Source: Bog-756 sp036511155
GTDB taxonomy: Bacteria > Actinomycetota > Acidimicrobiia > Acidimicrobiales > RAAP-2
NCBI GenBank assembly: GCA_036511155.1
Contig: DATCCR010000236.1
Coordinates: 1 to 10,692, forward strand
Length of the DNA: 10,692 nt
Direction: 5' to 3'
The position numbers were made by a program, and so were the translations under genes. Shown here piece after piece: positions 1 through 6,568 of this stretch (its first letter is position 1; each line of letters opens with the position of its first letter). The notes under the pieces are model-generated. The model was given only the letters and a program-made list of their open reading frames with translations, did not search any database and had not been told where the DNA came from.

Positions 1-538
1 CGATCAGCTCGTCGAGGTCGCGCCGGCGGCGCTGGGCGGCGATGGCGAACCCGCCGTACTCGGTGAACGAGCCCGGGTCGCACAGCGCGCCGATGGCCTC
101 CCGGGCCGTCCACCGGCCCCGCTCGTGGCGCCCGGCCACCACCTCGGGCCGACCGGCGTCGGTCAGCAGCGCCCGCCGGGCCAGCAGCTCGGCCAGGTCG
201 GGCCGCACGTGGTCGAGGTCGACCTCGACGACGAGGTCGACGGCGTCGTCGTCGGGCTCCGCCGCCTCCACCACCGCCAGGGGCGTGCCGTCGGCCACCA
301 GTCCCCCGAGGTCGACGTCCAGGTAGGTCAGGGTGCCAGCCACCGGACTGCGCACGACGTGCTCCATCTTCATCGACTCGAGCACCACCACGACGGTGCC
401 GGCCGACACCGCGCCCCCGACGGGAACCGGCAGCAACACCACCGTCCCCTGCAGCGGCGCCGACAGGCGCACCTCCTCGCCCGGGCGCACGTCGGCGGCG
501 GCCCCTTCCTCCTTGCCCCCGCCATCGACGACGCCCAT
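1..538 (-). CDS. Biotinyl-domain / acyl-CoA carboxyltransferase fusion, N-terminal part
   Basis: This gene is cut by the left edge; 179 codons from the start are visible. Residues about 20-92 form a biotinyl (BCCP) domain with the attachment motif ESMKMEH, where K57 is the expected biotinylated lysine. An acidic linker (about 93-110, EPDDDAVDLVVEVDLD) follows. From about residue 120 the text resembles the start of a carboxyltransferase domain (TAREAI, LCDPGSFTEYGGFA). The protein would carry CO2 on biotin and transfer it to an acyl-CoA such as acetyl- or propionyl-CoA in the cytoplasm. No biotin carboxylase domain precedes it: the neighbouring upstream gene is an aldo/keto reductase ending 19 bases away, so that subunit must come from elsewhere. 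The ATG at 538 was chosen for its fit to the biotinyl domain; an in-frame TTG lies three codons upstream, and neither has a strong ribosome site. The exact substrate cannot be told. Confidence 0.85.
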   Translation of the reverse strand, partial: MGVVDGGGKEEGAAADVRPGEEVRLSAPLQGTVVLLPVPVGGAVSAGTVVVVLESMKMEHVVRSPVAGTLTYLDVDLGGLVADGTPLAVVEAAEPDDDAVDLVVEVDLDHVRPDLAELLARRALLTDAGRPEVVAGRHERGRWTAREAIGALCDPGSFTEYGGFAIAAQRRRRDLDELI

Positions 539-557
539 CCGGATCAACCCGCCCGGC

Positions 558-1418
558 TCATGCGGTGACCATCGGGAAGATGGACGTCTCGTCGGCCATG
601 GCCGCCACGGCCTCCTCCCGCTCGGCCGGCGACAGCGGGGTGTAAGCCGCGGCCGCGGCCAGCGCGGTGGTGAGCACCCGGGTGTCGCCCGGCGTGCAGA
701 AGGCGTGGACCCCCCGTGTCGACAGGGCGAAGCGGACACCCCGGGACACCTCCCCGGCCGAGGTCTGCGGCTCGTACCAGGTGTCGGCGGTGGTTTCCCG
801 TCCGGCCCACGGGCGGGCGGCGGCGGCCTTGATGGCCATCACCCCCACGTCGTGCTCGGCGGCGTACTCGAGGAGCACCTCGGCGTCGCGGCGGTAGTCG
901 GGATCGGCCCACAGCCGGGGGTACACGGGGAACATCACGGTGTCGAGGTCGTAGCGACGCAACGCCTCGAGGTGGGCAGCCGGAGCGGAGTGCTCGTGTC
1001 CTGTGATCCCGACCCACCTGGTCAGCCCCTCGTCCCGGGCGGCCAGGATGGCCCGCACGGCGCCGTCACGGGCGTCGAGCTCGGCGACGTCGGTCACGGC
1101 GTGGAGCTGGTAGAGGTCGAACGAGTCGCACTGGAGCAGGCGGAGCGAATCCTCGAGCTGGGCCCGGACACCGTCGGGGTGGTGGCGCAGCGTCTTGCAG
1201 GCCACGAAGAGCCGGTCGCGGACCGGGGGTATCAGCGGGCCGAGCAGTTCCTGGGCCAGGCCGTACTGGGGTGCCACATCGAGGTGGTTGACCCCGGCGG
1301 CCAGCGCCTCGTCGAACGAGGCGGCAGTGGTGTCGGGGTCGGATCGGCCGAAGGCGGCCCCGCCCAGGATGGCCACCGACGAGTCGTGGCCCGTGCGTCC
1401 GAGTCTGCGTCGCTCCAC
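558..1418 (-). CDS. Aldo/keto reductase
   Basis: A 286-residue NAD(P)H-dependent oxidoreductase of the aldo/keto reductase TIM-barrel family. The catalytic tetrad is visible: D47 and Y52 in LDVAPQYG, K75 in ACKT and H106 in LYQLH. The N-terminal RLGRTG...LGGAAFG is the usual first strand of the aryl-alcohol-dehydrogenase-like branch. The reading frame stays open up to 1574, but the residues before GTG 1418 are arginine- and proline-rich and unlike the family, so I start at GTG 1418 (MERRRLGRTG). It lies 62 bases downstream of the NTF2-like gene and just upstream of the carboxyltransferase gene, all on the same strand, which suggests one transcript. The substrate is unknown; the family reduces aldehydes, ketones or sugars, and nothing here narrows it. 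Confidence 0.9.
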   Translation of the reverse strand: MERRRLGRTGHDSSVAILGGAAFGRSDPDTTAASFDEALAAGVNHLDVAPQYGLAQELLGPLIPPVRDRLFVACKTLRHHPDGVRAQLEDSLRLLQCDSFDLYQLHAVTDVAELDARDGAVRAILAARDEGLTRWVGITGHEHSAPAAHLEALRRYDLDTVMFPVYPRLWADPDYRRDAEVLLEYAAEHDVGVMAIKAAAARPWAGRETTADTWYEPQTSAGEVSRGVRFALSTRGVHAFCTPGDTRVLTTALAAAAAYTPLSPAEREEAVAAMADETSIFPMVTA

Positions 1419-1480
1419 GCGGCCCACCGTAGTGCGACCGGCCCGCGCCGGCAGTGGCTCGGGGAGCGGTCGTCGGTGGC

Positions 1481-1936
1481 TCAGGCGCCTGCCACGGCGT
1501 CCCGGGCCGACTCCCACGCCTGGAGCATGGTGCCGAAGTGCATCGGGTTGTAGACGTCCTCCTCCGAGGACCACAGGCCGTCGCCGGCGTACTTCAGAAT
1601 GGTGATGTTGTACTCCTGGTGGATGCTGCCGTCACCGGGGTCCCGCATGCGGTTCCACACCTGGCAGATCACCCAGCCCTTGTCCTCGTCGACCGAGTAC
1701 CACTCGATGGGGAACTCCGGCATGTCGCTGCCGGGGTACTCCGACATGGTCTGCTGGATCCAACGGTAGATCTCCTCGCGGCCCTGCATCTTCCCGTAGA
1801 GGTGCTCGATGTACTCGGCGTCCTCGGTGAACAGGTCGGCCCACGGCCGCCAGTCCCCGCTCGCCCCCGACGTCTCGGCACGCCGCTGGTACTCGGCGAA
1901 CGCCTCTTCGATCTCGGCCCTGGGCCACTGTCCCAC
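1481..1936 (-). CDS. NTF2/SnoaL-like domain protein
   Basis: A 151-residue protein of the cone-shaped NTF2-like/SnoaL-like fold. Typical traits are the N-terminal helix (AEIEEAFAEYQRR), the pattern DWRPWADLFTEDAEYIEH, the REEIYRWIQ helix and the beta-rich C-terminal half (WVICQVWNRM, EYNITILKYAGDG). Members act as isomerases, cyclases, dehydratases or ligand binders, often on steroid, polyketide or acyl substrates; the function here is not determined. The start is GTG 1936, because a strong Shine-Dalgarno (GGAGG at 1944-1948) sits 7 bases upstream. The longer in-frame start at 2002 would place that site inside the coding region. It is first in an apparent three-gene unit with the aldo/keto reductase and the carboxyltransferase, and is divergent from the SRPBCC gene. 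Confidence 0.85.
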   Translation of the reverse strand: MGQWPRAEIEEAFAEYQRRAETSGASGDWRPWADLFTEDAEYIEHLYGKMQGREEIYRWIQQTMSEYPGSDMPEFPIEWYSVDEDKGWVICQVWNRMRDPGDGSIHQEYNITILKYAGDGLWSSEEDVYNPMHFGTMLQAWESARDAVAGA

Positions 1937-1941
1937 GTTGA

Positions 1942-1948
1942 TTCCTCC
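1942..1948 (-). promoter_or_regulatory. Ribosome binding site deciding the NTF2-like start
   Basis: GGAGGAA on the minus strand lies 5 to 7 bases before GTG 1936. It decides in favour of this start over the upstream in-frame start at 2002. Confidence 0.75.
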
Positions 1949-1973
1949 CCCGGCCCGGAGGGGCCACGCCCAC

Positions 1974-2002
1974 AGCATGCGCCGCGGACGGACCCCGGTC
2001 AA
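1974..2002 (-). promoter_or_regulatory. Candidate sigma-70-type promoter for the NTF2-like gene
   Basis: On the minus strand, TTGACC (1997-2002) and CATGCT (1974-1979) are separated by exactly 17 bases. The -35 matches TTGACA at five of six positions. The -10 keeps only the A at position 2 and the final T. It would give a leader of about 30 bases including the Shine-Dalgarno. Found by eye only. Confidence 0.4.
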
Positions 2003-2027
2003 CGACCCCTGCCCGGCCGACGCGGCG

Positions 2028-2033
2028 TAGATT
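2028..2033 (+). promoter_or_regulatory. Weak candidate -10 box for the SRPBCC gene
   Basis: TAGATT matches the actinobacterial TANNNT pattern and lies 19 bases before the Shine-Dalgarno. No convincing -35 element was seen at the expected distance, so support is weak. Confidence 0.25.
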
Positions 2034-2052
2034 CGTGGGGTCGACCCGACCA

Positions 2053-2058
2053 GGAGGA
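2053..2058 (+). promoter_or_regulatory. Ribosome binding site deciding the SRPBCC start
   Basis: GGAGGA is followed by six bases and then GTG 2065. It makes GTG 2065 the likely start rather than the in-frame start at 2035. Confidence 0.75.
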
Positions 2059-2064
2059 CATCCC

Positions 2065-2568
2065 GTGCGCTTCGCCGATTCCCCCACCACCGAGGTGGCC
2101 GTCCACGTCGAGGCTCCGCCGTCGGCGGTGTGGGCCTTCGTGACCGACCTCGACGTGCTCGCCCAGTTTTCGGACGAGTTCCAGGGCGGTGAGTGGCTGG
2201 ACCCGTCGACCGCTCCGGGCGTCGGTGCGCGGTTCCACGGGCGCAATGAGAACCCGAGGGCGGCGTGGGACGTCACCTGCACGGTCACCGACTGGGAACC
2301 GGGCCGCGCCTTCGGCTGGTGCGTCGAGGACCCCGACGCGCCGGTCGCCAGCTGGCGCTTCACGCTCGACGTCGAGGACGGGGGTACCCGGCTGGCCTAC
2401 TGGGCCCGGATGGGGCCCGGCCCGTCCGGGGTGACCTCATTCATCGCCGAGCACCCCGAGAACGAGGAGCGGATCGTGGACGGCCGCCTGGCCACCTGGA
2501 CGGCCAACATGGAGGCCACCGTCGACGGCATCCGTGGACTGGCCGAGGGCGGGCCCGACCCCGACTGA
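2065..2568 (+). CDS. SRPBCC-fold (polyketide cyclase/dehydrase-like) protein
   Basis: A 167-residue protein of the START/SRPBCC helix-grip superfamily, which binds hydrophobic ligands in a deep cavity. The opening is typical: a beta strand with HVEAPPSAVWAFVTDLD, then the segment EFQGGEWLD...VGARFHGRNE, strands ending in VTDWEPGRAFGW and SWRFTLDVEDGGTRL, and a long C-terminal helix (about 130-160). It starts at GTG 2065, placed by the ribosome site at 2053-2058. No catalytic residue can be assigned, so it could be a cyclase, a lipid-binding protein or a non-enzymatic carrier. It is divergent from the NTF2-like gene, another small-molecule-binding fold, and the two may share the 128-base promoter region. 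Confidence 0.85.
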   Translation: MRFADSPTTEVAVHVEAPPSAVWAFVTDLDVLAQFSDEFQGGEWLDPSTAPGVGARFHGRNENPRAAWDVTCTVTDWEPGRAFGWCVEDPDAPVASWRFTLDVEDGGTRLAYWARMGPGPSGVTSFIAEHPENEERIVDGRLATWTANMEATVDGIRGLAEGGPDPD

Positions 2569-2570
2569 CA

Positions 2571-2591
2571 GTCGGTCGGCCACCGACCGAC
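2571..2591. terminator. Perfect 9-bp hairpin between convergent genes
   Basis: GTCGGTCGG (2571-2579) and CCGACCGAC (2583-2591) pair perfectly around a 3-base loop. The hairpin begins two bases after the SRPBCC stop codon and lies 14 bases beyond the stop of the convergent UPF0235 gene. There is no T tract on either side, so it may be a bidirectional terminator of the U-less type seen in GC-rich bacteria, or a 3'-end stabiliser. Confidence 0.5.
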
Positions 2592-2598
2592 GACCGGC

Positions 2599-2610
2599 GC
2601 TGACGTCAGC
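2599..2610. repeat. 12-bp perfect palindrome at the UPF0235 stop
   Basis: GCTGACGTCAGC is a perfect palindrome spanning the stop codon of the UPF0235 gene (2606-2608). It may be part of the 3'-end structure together with the hairpin at 2571-2591, or a chance palindrome. Confidence 0.3.
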
Positions 2611-2875
2611 CGTCGGAACGCAGGTGCTCCCATGCCGCAGCCAGGACCGACTCGTCGCCGTCGACCTCGACCACCTTGCGGCGGGACGACGTGCCGGCGG
2701 TGATCCGCACCGCCCTCTTGGCCACGCCGAGGGCGTCGGCCACCGCGGCGACCACCCCATCGTTGGCCCGGCCGTCGGTGGCCGGCTCGCGCACCCGCAC
2801 CACCAGCAGCCCGTCGTGACTGCCGCCGACCGAGGTGCGCGACGACCAGGGTCGGACGAGGACGTTGCGCTTCAC
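2606..2875 (-). CDS. UPF0235 (DUF167, YggU-like) protein
   Basis: An 89-residue small protein of the UPF0235/DUF167 family, conserved across bacteria and eukaryotes but without a firmly established role. The family signatures are clear: VRPWSSRTSVGG at residues 7-18, then RVREPATDGRAN (27-38), a helix AVADALGV (44-51) and VRITAGTSSRRK (56-67), ending in VVEVDG. I chose GTG 2875 (MKRNVLVRP), which gives the expected short lead into the first strand. An alternative GTG at 2896 adds seven residues; neither start has a strong ribosome site. It is divergent from the ribonuclease Z gene, 61 bases away, and convergent with the SRPBCC gene. It is probably a cytoplasmic housekeeping protein. Confidence 0.88.
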   Translation of the reverse strand: MKRNVLVRPWSSRTSVGGSHDGLLVVRVREPATDGRANDGVVAAVADALGVAKRAVRITAGTSSRRKVVEVDGDESVLAAAWEHLRSDG

Positions 2876-2924
2876 CGTTCCAGCCTGCCACGGCACCGGC
2901 CGGGGCCCCGGGTCCGGAGGGCAC

Positions 2925-2930
2925 TAGAAC
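2925..2930 (+). promoter_or_regulatory. Candidate -10 box for a leaderless ribonuclease Z transcript
   Basis: TAGAAC lies six bases before ATG 2937, at the spacing where transcription would begin at the start codon itself. No good Shine-Dalgarno precedes the ATG; the GGGGG run at 2931-2935 is almost adjacent to it. Leaderless mRNAs are common in actinobacteria. The box lacks the final T of TANNNT. Confidence 0.3.
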
Positions 2931-2936
2931 GGGGGC

Positions 2937-3851
2937 ATGTCCGATCGTGAGCTGGTGGTCCTCGGCTCGGCCAGCCAGACCCCGACCCGGCACCGCAACC
3001 ACAACGGCTACCTGCTCCGGTGGGACGACCGCTCGGTCCTCTTCGACCCGGGTGAGGGCACCCAGCGCCAGCTGCTGCTGTCCGGGGCCTCCCCGACGGG
3101 CATCCACCACATCTGTGTCACCCACTTCCACGGCGACCACTGCCTCGGCCTGCCCGGCATCCTCCAACGCCTGTCGCTCGACCGGGTGGCCCACCCCGTC
3201 GAGGTGCTGTTCCCGGCGAGCGGGACCGTCTACTTCGACCGGCTCCGCCGCGCCTCCGTCTACCAGGACCACCTCGACGTGCGCCCGGTGGCGGTGGCCG
3301 GCGACGGCCCGGCCTCCGTCGGCGGCCCCTTCGCCATCGAGGCCGTGCGCCTCGACCACGACCCGGAGACCTTCGGCTGGCGGGTGGTGGAGCCCGACGG
3401 GATCCGGATGCTGCCCGACCGTCTGACCGCCCTCGGGATCGAGGGCCCCGATGTCGGATGCCTGGCCGTCGACGGGGTTGTCGAGCACGGAGGTCGGCGG
3501 GTCGCGCTCGACGAGGTGAGCGAACCCCGTCGCGGCCAACGGATGGCCTTCGTGATGGACACCGGGATGTGCGATGCCGCCGTCGACCTGGCCGGAGGCG
3601 CCGACCTGGTGGTGTGCGAAGCCACGTTCGCTTCGGCCGACACCCATCTCGCCCGCCGCTACCGGCACCTCACGGCGGCCGACGCCGGGCGGGTGGCCCG
3701 GGATGCCGGGGCCCGGCGGTTGGTCATCACCCACTTCTCGCAGCGGTACCCCGACGTGCGGGTGCTGCTCGACGAGGCCCGGGCCGTCTTCGACGACGTG
3801 GTGGCCGCTGTCGACCTCCTACGGGTGCCGGTGCCGCCCCGGCTGCGCTGA
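2937..3851 (+). CDS. rnz: Ribonuclease Z (tRNA 3' endonuclease)
   Basis: A 304-residue metallo-beta-lactamase-fold nuclease, the usual size of the short bacterial form. It trims the 3' trailer of tRNA precursors to prepare them for CCA addition. Zinc ligands are visible in the motif THFHGDH (H63, H65, D67, H68), H141 in LDHDPETFG, D208 in FVMDTG and H266 in THFSQRY; H244 in YRHLTAADA is the conserved catalytic-region histidine. The segment LTALGIEGPDVGCL...RVALDEVSEPRRGQ matches the stretch that precedes the GDT-type motif in the family. Two small departures are FDPGEGTQ, where Cys is common in place of Pro, and MDTG in place of GDT. The gene stands alone on the plus strand between minus-strand neighbours and may be leaderless. 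Confidence 0.92.
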   Translation: MSDRELVVLGSASQTPTRHRNHNGYLLRWDDRSVLFDPGEGTQRQLLLSGASPTGIHHICVTHFHGDHCLGLPGILQRLSLDRVAHPVEVLFPASGTVYFDRLRRASVYQDHLDVRPVAVAGDGPASVGGPFAIEAVRLDHDPETFGWRVVEPDGIRMLPDRLTALGIEGPDVGCLAVDGVVEHGGRRVALDEVSEPRRGQRMAFVMDTGMCDAAVDLAGGADLVVCEATFASADTHLARRYRHLTAADAGRVARDAGARRLVITHFSQRYPDVRVLLDEARAVFDDVVAAVDLLRVPVPPRLR

Positions 3852-3865
3852 CCGGAGCTGGTCAG
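3848..3865. terminator. Weak 6-bp hairpin between convergent genes
   Basis: CTGACC (3848-3853) pairs with GGTCAG (3860-3865) around a 6-base loop. It overlaps the ribonuclease Z stop codon and lies 11 bases beyond the end of the convergent CoA ligase gene. The stem is short and has no T tract, so it is only a possible terminator. Confidence 0.25.
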
Positions 3866-3876
3866 GCCGCGATTCG

Positions 3877-5568
3877 TCAGGCGGGCGGCGTGAAGAAGGC
3901 GTCGCGCAGGGTCCGCTTCAGGATCTTGCCCGAGGCATTGCGGGGCAGCTGCTCGTCGGCGAATTCGATCCGGCTCGGGATCTTGAAGGGGGCCAGCGAC
4001 TCGGCCAGGAAGTCCTTCAGCTCGTCGGCGTCGAGGTCCGTGCCGGGCTGGCGGAGGATGACACAGGCCACCTCTTCGCCCAGCCGCTCGTGGGGCACCC
4101 CGAATACCGCAGCTTCGTAGACGTCGCCGTGCTCGTAGATGGCGCTCTCCACCTCGGCGCAGTAGACGTTCTCGCCGGCGCGGAGCACCATGTCCTTGGC
4201 CCGGTCCTCGATGTAGAGGAAGCCCTCGTCGTCGACGCGCCCCAGGTCGCCCGAGGCGAGCCAGCCGTCGACGATCGTTTCGGCGGTGGCCTCCGGCTTG
4301 TTCCAGTAGCACCGGATGATGTTGGGGCCCTTCATCCAGATCTGGCCCCGGGTACCGGCCGGCACCGGGTTGCAGTCCTCGTCACGGATCTCGATGTCCA
4401 TGACCGAGATGCGGGCCCGACCGGTCGAGTTCGGGTGGCTGACGTAGTCGTCACCGGTGTTTCCCGGGCCGAAGCCGTTCGTCTCGGTCATGCCGTAGCC
4501 GATGTTGGGTCGACCCCGGGTGAACCCCTTCTCGACCCGGTCGACCAGCTTGGCCGGGGCCGGGGCCCCGCCGCCGCCGACGCTGGCCAGGGACGACGTG
4601 TCGTACTTGGAGAACGACGGGCTCTCGAGCATGTCCCAACTCTGGGTGGGCACGCCGACGAAGGTGGTCACCCGCTCGGACTCGATGAGGCGCAGGGCCG
4701 TCTCGGGGTCCCAGCGGTGCATCATCACCAGTTTGAACTTCATGCCGAAGCACGAGAGCATCACCGGCACGCACCCCGTCACATGGAACAACGGGACGAT
4801 GAGGATGAAGCACGGGGCGAAGGCTCCCCCGGTGCCCAGAGCGTCCTCGCCCTTGCGGGCGGTCTGGACGGTCGTGTTGCACCAGAACCCCATCAGTCCG
4901 TTGACCACGCCCCGGTGCGTCGAGACGGCGCCCTTCGGGAACCCGGTGGTCCCTGACGTGTAGAGGATGGTGGCGTCGTCGTCGGGGCCGACCTCGACGG
5001 CGGGCAGCGGGTTGCCGAGCTCCACCACCTCGTCGTAGCGGACCACCCCGGTGGGGTTGGGCTCGAGCTGGTCGCCGCGCACCATGATCATCGGCACCCC
5101 GCGGGTGTGGGCCGGCGCATGGGCCCGTTCGATGCGCTCGGGGTCGGCGATCAGCAGCGAGAGCCCGGAATCCTCGATGGCGTAGTCGAGTTCCGACTCG
5201 GTCCACCACGCGTTGAGGGAGACCGAGACGGCCCCGATCGACAGGATGGCTGCGAACGAGACGATCCACTCGGGCAGGTTCCGCATGGCGATCCCCACCC
5301 GGTCGCCCTTCTGGATGCCGTAGGTGTGGACCAAGGTGTGGGCCAGGGCGTCGGCGTTCTGCATGGTGCGGTCGAACGTCCAGCGCTCGTCCTCGTAGAC
5401 CAGGAACTCCGACTCGTCCCCCCGGGCACCGGCGAACATCTGGCCCAGATTGGCCGGAGCGTGCTTGAACACCCGGACGGTGCGGCCGTCTACCGTGTCC
5501 TCGACGACCTCGAACAGCTGTCCGGGGCCGGTGACCTGGGCCAGGGCCTCCTCGTATGTCTGCGACAC
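3877..5568 (-). CDS. AMP-forming acyl-CoA synthetase (fatty acid CoA ligase type)
   Basis: A 563-residue adenylate-forming enzyme (ANL superfamily) that would activate a carboxylic acid with ATP and then form the CoA thioester. Core motifs are in order: YTSGTTGFPKG (203-213, phosphate loop), GYGMTETNG (357-365), ASGDLGRVDDEGF (438-450, with D441), EDRAKDMV (454-461, hinge region) and RNASGKILKR (543-552, with catalytic K548). The segment RAGENVYCAEVE (463-474) links the two lobes. The whole family architecture is present. GTG 5568 is chosen because AAGGAGGA ends seven bases upstream; the open frame runs on to 5751 but only with low-complexity text. The sequence looks like a medium/long-chain fatty-acid or aromatic/steroid-acid ligase, but the substrate cannot be read from the motifs. 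It is on the same strand as the ECF operon, 124 bases downstream, with hairpins between. Confidence 0.92.
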   Translation of the reverse strand: MSQTYEEALAQVTGPGQLFEVVEDTVDGRTVRVFKHAPANLGQMFAGARGDESEFLVYEDERWTFDRTMQNADALAHTLVHTYGIQKGDRVGIAMRNLPEWIVSFAAILSIGAVSVSLNAWWTESELDYAIEDSGLSLLIADPERIERAHAPAHTRGVPMIMVRGDQLEPNPTGVVRYDEVVELGNPLPAVEVGPDDDATILYTSGTTGFPKGAVSTHRGVVNGLMGFWCNTTVQTARKGEDALGTGGAFAPCFILIVPLFHVTGCVPVMLSCFGMKFKLVMMHRWDPETALRLIESERVTTFVGVPTQSWDMLESPSFSKYDTSSLASVGGGGAPAPAKLVDRVEKGFTRGRPNIGYGMTETNGFGPGNTGDDYVSHPNSTGRARISVMDIEIRDEDCNPVPAGTRGQIWMKGPNIIRCYWNKPEATAETIVDGWLASGDLGRVDDEGFLYIEDRAKDMVLRAGENVYCAEVESAIYEHGDVYEAAVFGVPHERLGEEVACVILRQPGTDLDADELKDFLAESLAPFKIPSRIEFADEQLPRNASGKILKRTLRDAFFTPPA

Positions 5569-5575
5569 AGCCGCA

Positions 5576-5583
5576 TCCTCCTT
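5576..5583 (-). promoter_or_regulatory. Ribosome binding site deciding the CoA ligase start
   Basis: AAGGAGGA on the minus strand, seven bases before GTG 5568. It is a near-perfect Shine-Dalgarno and rules out the longer in-frame start at 5751. Confidence 0.8.
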
Positions 5584-5626
5584 CACCGCGGGCGGGGCCG
5601 GCTCGGTGGAACCGGCGAGGACAGAG

Positions 5627-5632
5627 AGTGTA
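5627..5632 (-). promoter_or_regulatory. Weak candidate -10 box for the CoA ligase gene
   Basis: TACACT on the minus strand fits TANNNT and lies 58 bases before the start codon. The -35 position (GGGCCA with a 17-base spacer) does not match the consensus, so this is only a suggestion. Confidence 0.22.
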
Positions 5633-5634
5633 GG

Positions 5635-5663
5635 TCCCGTCAGGCGGGATGGCCCACGGGGCC
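5635..5663 (-). terminator. Tandem hairpins after the ECF operon
   Basis: Two adjacent perfect 5-bp stems lie 30 bases after the stop codon of the S component. One is GGCCC/GGGCC around a 3-base loop (5651-5663), the other TCCCG/CGGGA around a 5-base loop (5635-5649). Neither is followed by a T tract. Their position between the operon end and the CoA ligase gene fits a weak or U-less terminator. Confidence 0.38.
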
Positions 5664-5692
5664 GTGCCAGCGGGCAGGTCGGCAGCCGGAGA

Positions 5693-6568
5693 TCAGCCGG
5701 CAGGCATCCCGGTCCCGACGACCACCGCCGCCTCGTGGACCACCGGTGCACCGAAGGCGGCCCGGCGGCTGGCCCGGCGTAGGGCGGCCAGCACCGGGCG
5801 CCCGAGGACCAGCACCAGCACGCCGTTGGTGACGGCCCTCGTGAGGTCGAACCCGAGCGAGGTGGTCAGGTCGAACAGCACGAAACTGTGGAGGTTGTGG
5901 AGCAGGCCGGCCCCGGGGACGAACGAGAACGACGTGTGCGTCCCGGCACCGAAGGGCCAGAACCACATGTCGAGCACCGTTCCGAAGAGGATGCAGGCGA
6001 CCGCCGCGTAGCCGGCCAGCATCCCCACCTCGGCGCGGCCCCGGGCCGGCGGTAGGCAGCCGGCGCCGAAGCCGATCCACGCCGCCCCGAACATCTGGAA
6101 CGGCAGCCACGGACCGACACCCCCGGTGATCAGGGCCGACACCACGATGGTGAGCACGCCGAGCACGAAGCCGAACCCCCGCCCGAGGACCCGTCCGGCC
6201 GGGATGAGCAGGAAGAAGACGGGCTCGAACCCGGCGACCCCGGGGCTCGGGATCCGGAGGGCGGCGCCACAGGCGGCCAGGATGCCGAGCAGGGCGATGG
6301 CCTTGGCGTCGAGCGACCCCTCGGCCAGGGCGCTGAGCACGGCGGCCAGGAGCAGCGGCAGCACGGCGATGAAGATCCACGGGGCGTCGGCCGCGTGGGC
6401 CTGGTCGGTGGCCGACGTGCCGTGCAGGAACAACGGCCAGGTGAACCCGACCACCCCCACCAGGGTGGTGACGGCCAGCAGCACCGATGCCCGTGGCCGC
6501 AGGCGCACCACGGCAACCCGGGGACGCTGCACCGGGTCGGTGGCCAGGTCGACGACGGGCTCAGCCAC
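5693..6568 (-). CDS. ECF transporter S component, probably for cobalamin (CbrT-like)
   Basis: A 291-residue, strongly hydrophobic membrane protein with about six to eight membrane segments (roughly 28-48, 63-82, 88-104, 113-128, 131-149, 153-171, 181-200 and 226-260). It is the substrate-binding subunit of an energy-coupling factor importer. Evidence is the fold-like hydrophobic pattern with small polar loops (FEPVFFLLIPAGRVLG, GPWLPFQMFGAAWIGFGAG) and its place directly after the double ATPase and EcfT genes. It starts at GTG 6568, inside the end of the ATPase gene (8-base overlap), so translation is probably coupled. The riboswitch at the operon start suggests cobalamin or a corrinoid as cargo. 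No CbiM-like N-terminus with its metal-binding histidine was seen, which argues against a cobalt importer. The cargo is inferred from context, not from binding residues. Confidence 0.82.
   Translation of the reverse strand: MAEPVVDLATDPVQRPRVAVVRLRPRASVLLAVTTLVGVVGFTWPLFLHGTSATDQAHAADAPWIFIAVLPLLLAAVLSALAEGSLDAKAIALLGILAACGAALRIPSPGVAGFEPVFFLLIPAGRVLGRGFGFVLGVLTIVVSALITGGVGPWLPFQMFGAAWIGFGAGCLPPARGRAEVGMLAGYAAVACILFGTVLDMWFWPFGAGTHTSFSFVPGAGLLHNLHSFVLFDLTTSLGFDLTRAVTNGVLVLVLGRPVLAALRRASRRAAFGAPVVHEAAVVVGTGMPAG

Noticed and set aside
212..229. 18-bp perfect palindrome made of GTCGAGGTC and its complement
   Set aside because: It lies inside the biotinyl-carboxyltransferase linker and follows from repeated GAC/GTC codons for Val, Asp and Glu in a GC-rich gene. 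There is no sign of a regulatory role.
333..1553. Long plus-strand open frame
   Set aside because: It is a GC-rich shadow of the minus-strand carboxylase and aldo/keto reductase genes, with low-complexity composition and no recognisable domain.
3574..4956. Long plus-strand open frame over ribonuclease Z and the CoA ligase
   Set aside because: It has no domain signature and lies opposite or out of frame with two well-supported genes; its length is explained by high GC content.
5693..6568. Cobalt or nickel S component (CbiM/NikM type)
   Set aside because: There is no CbiM-like N-terminus with the metal-binding histidine, and the operon carries a cobalamin riboswitch.
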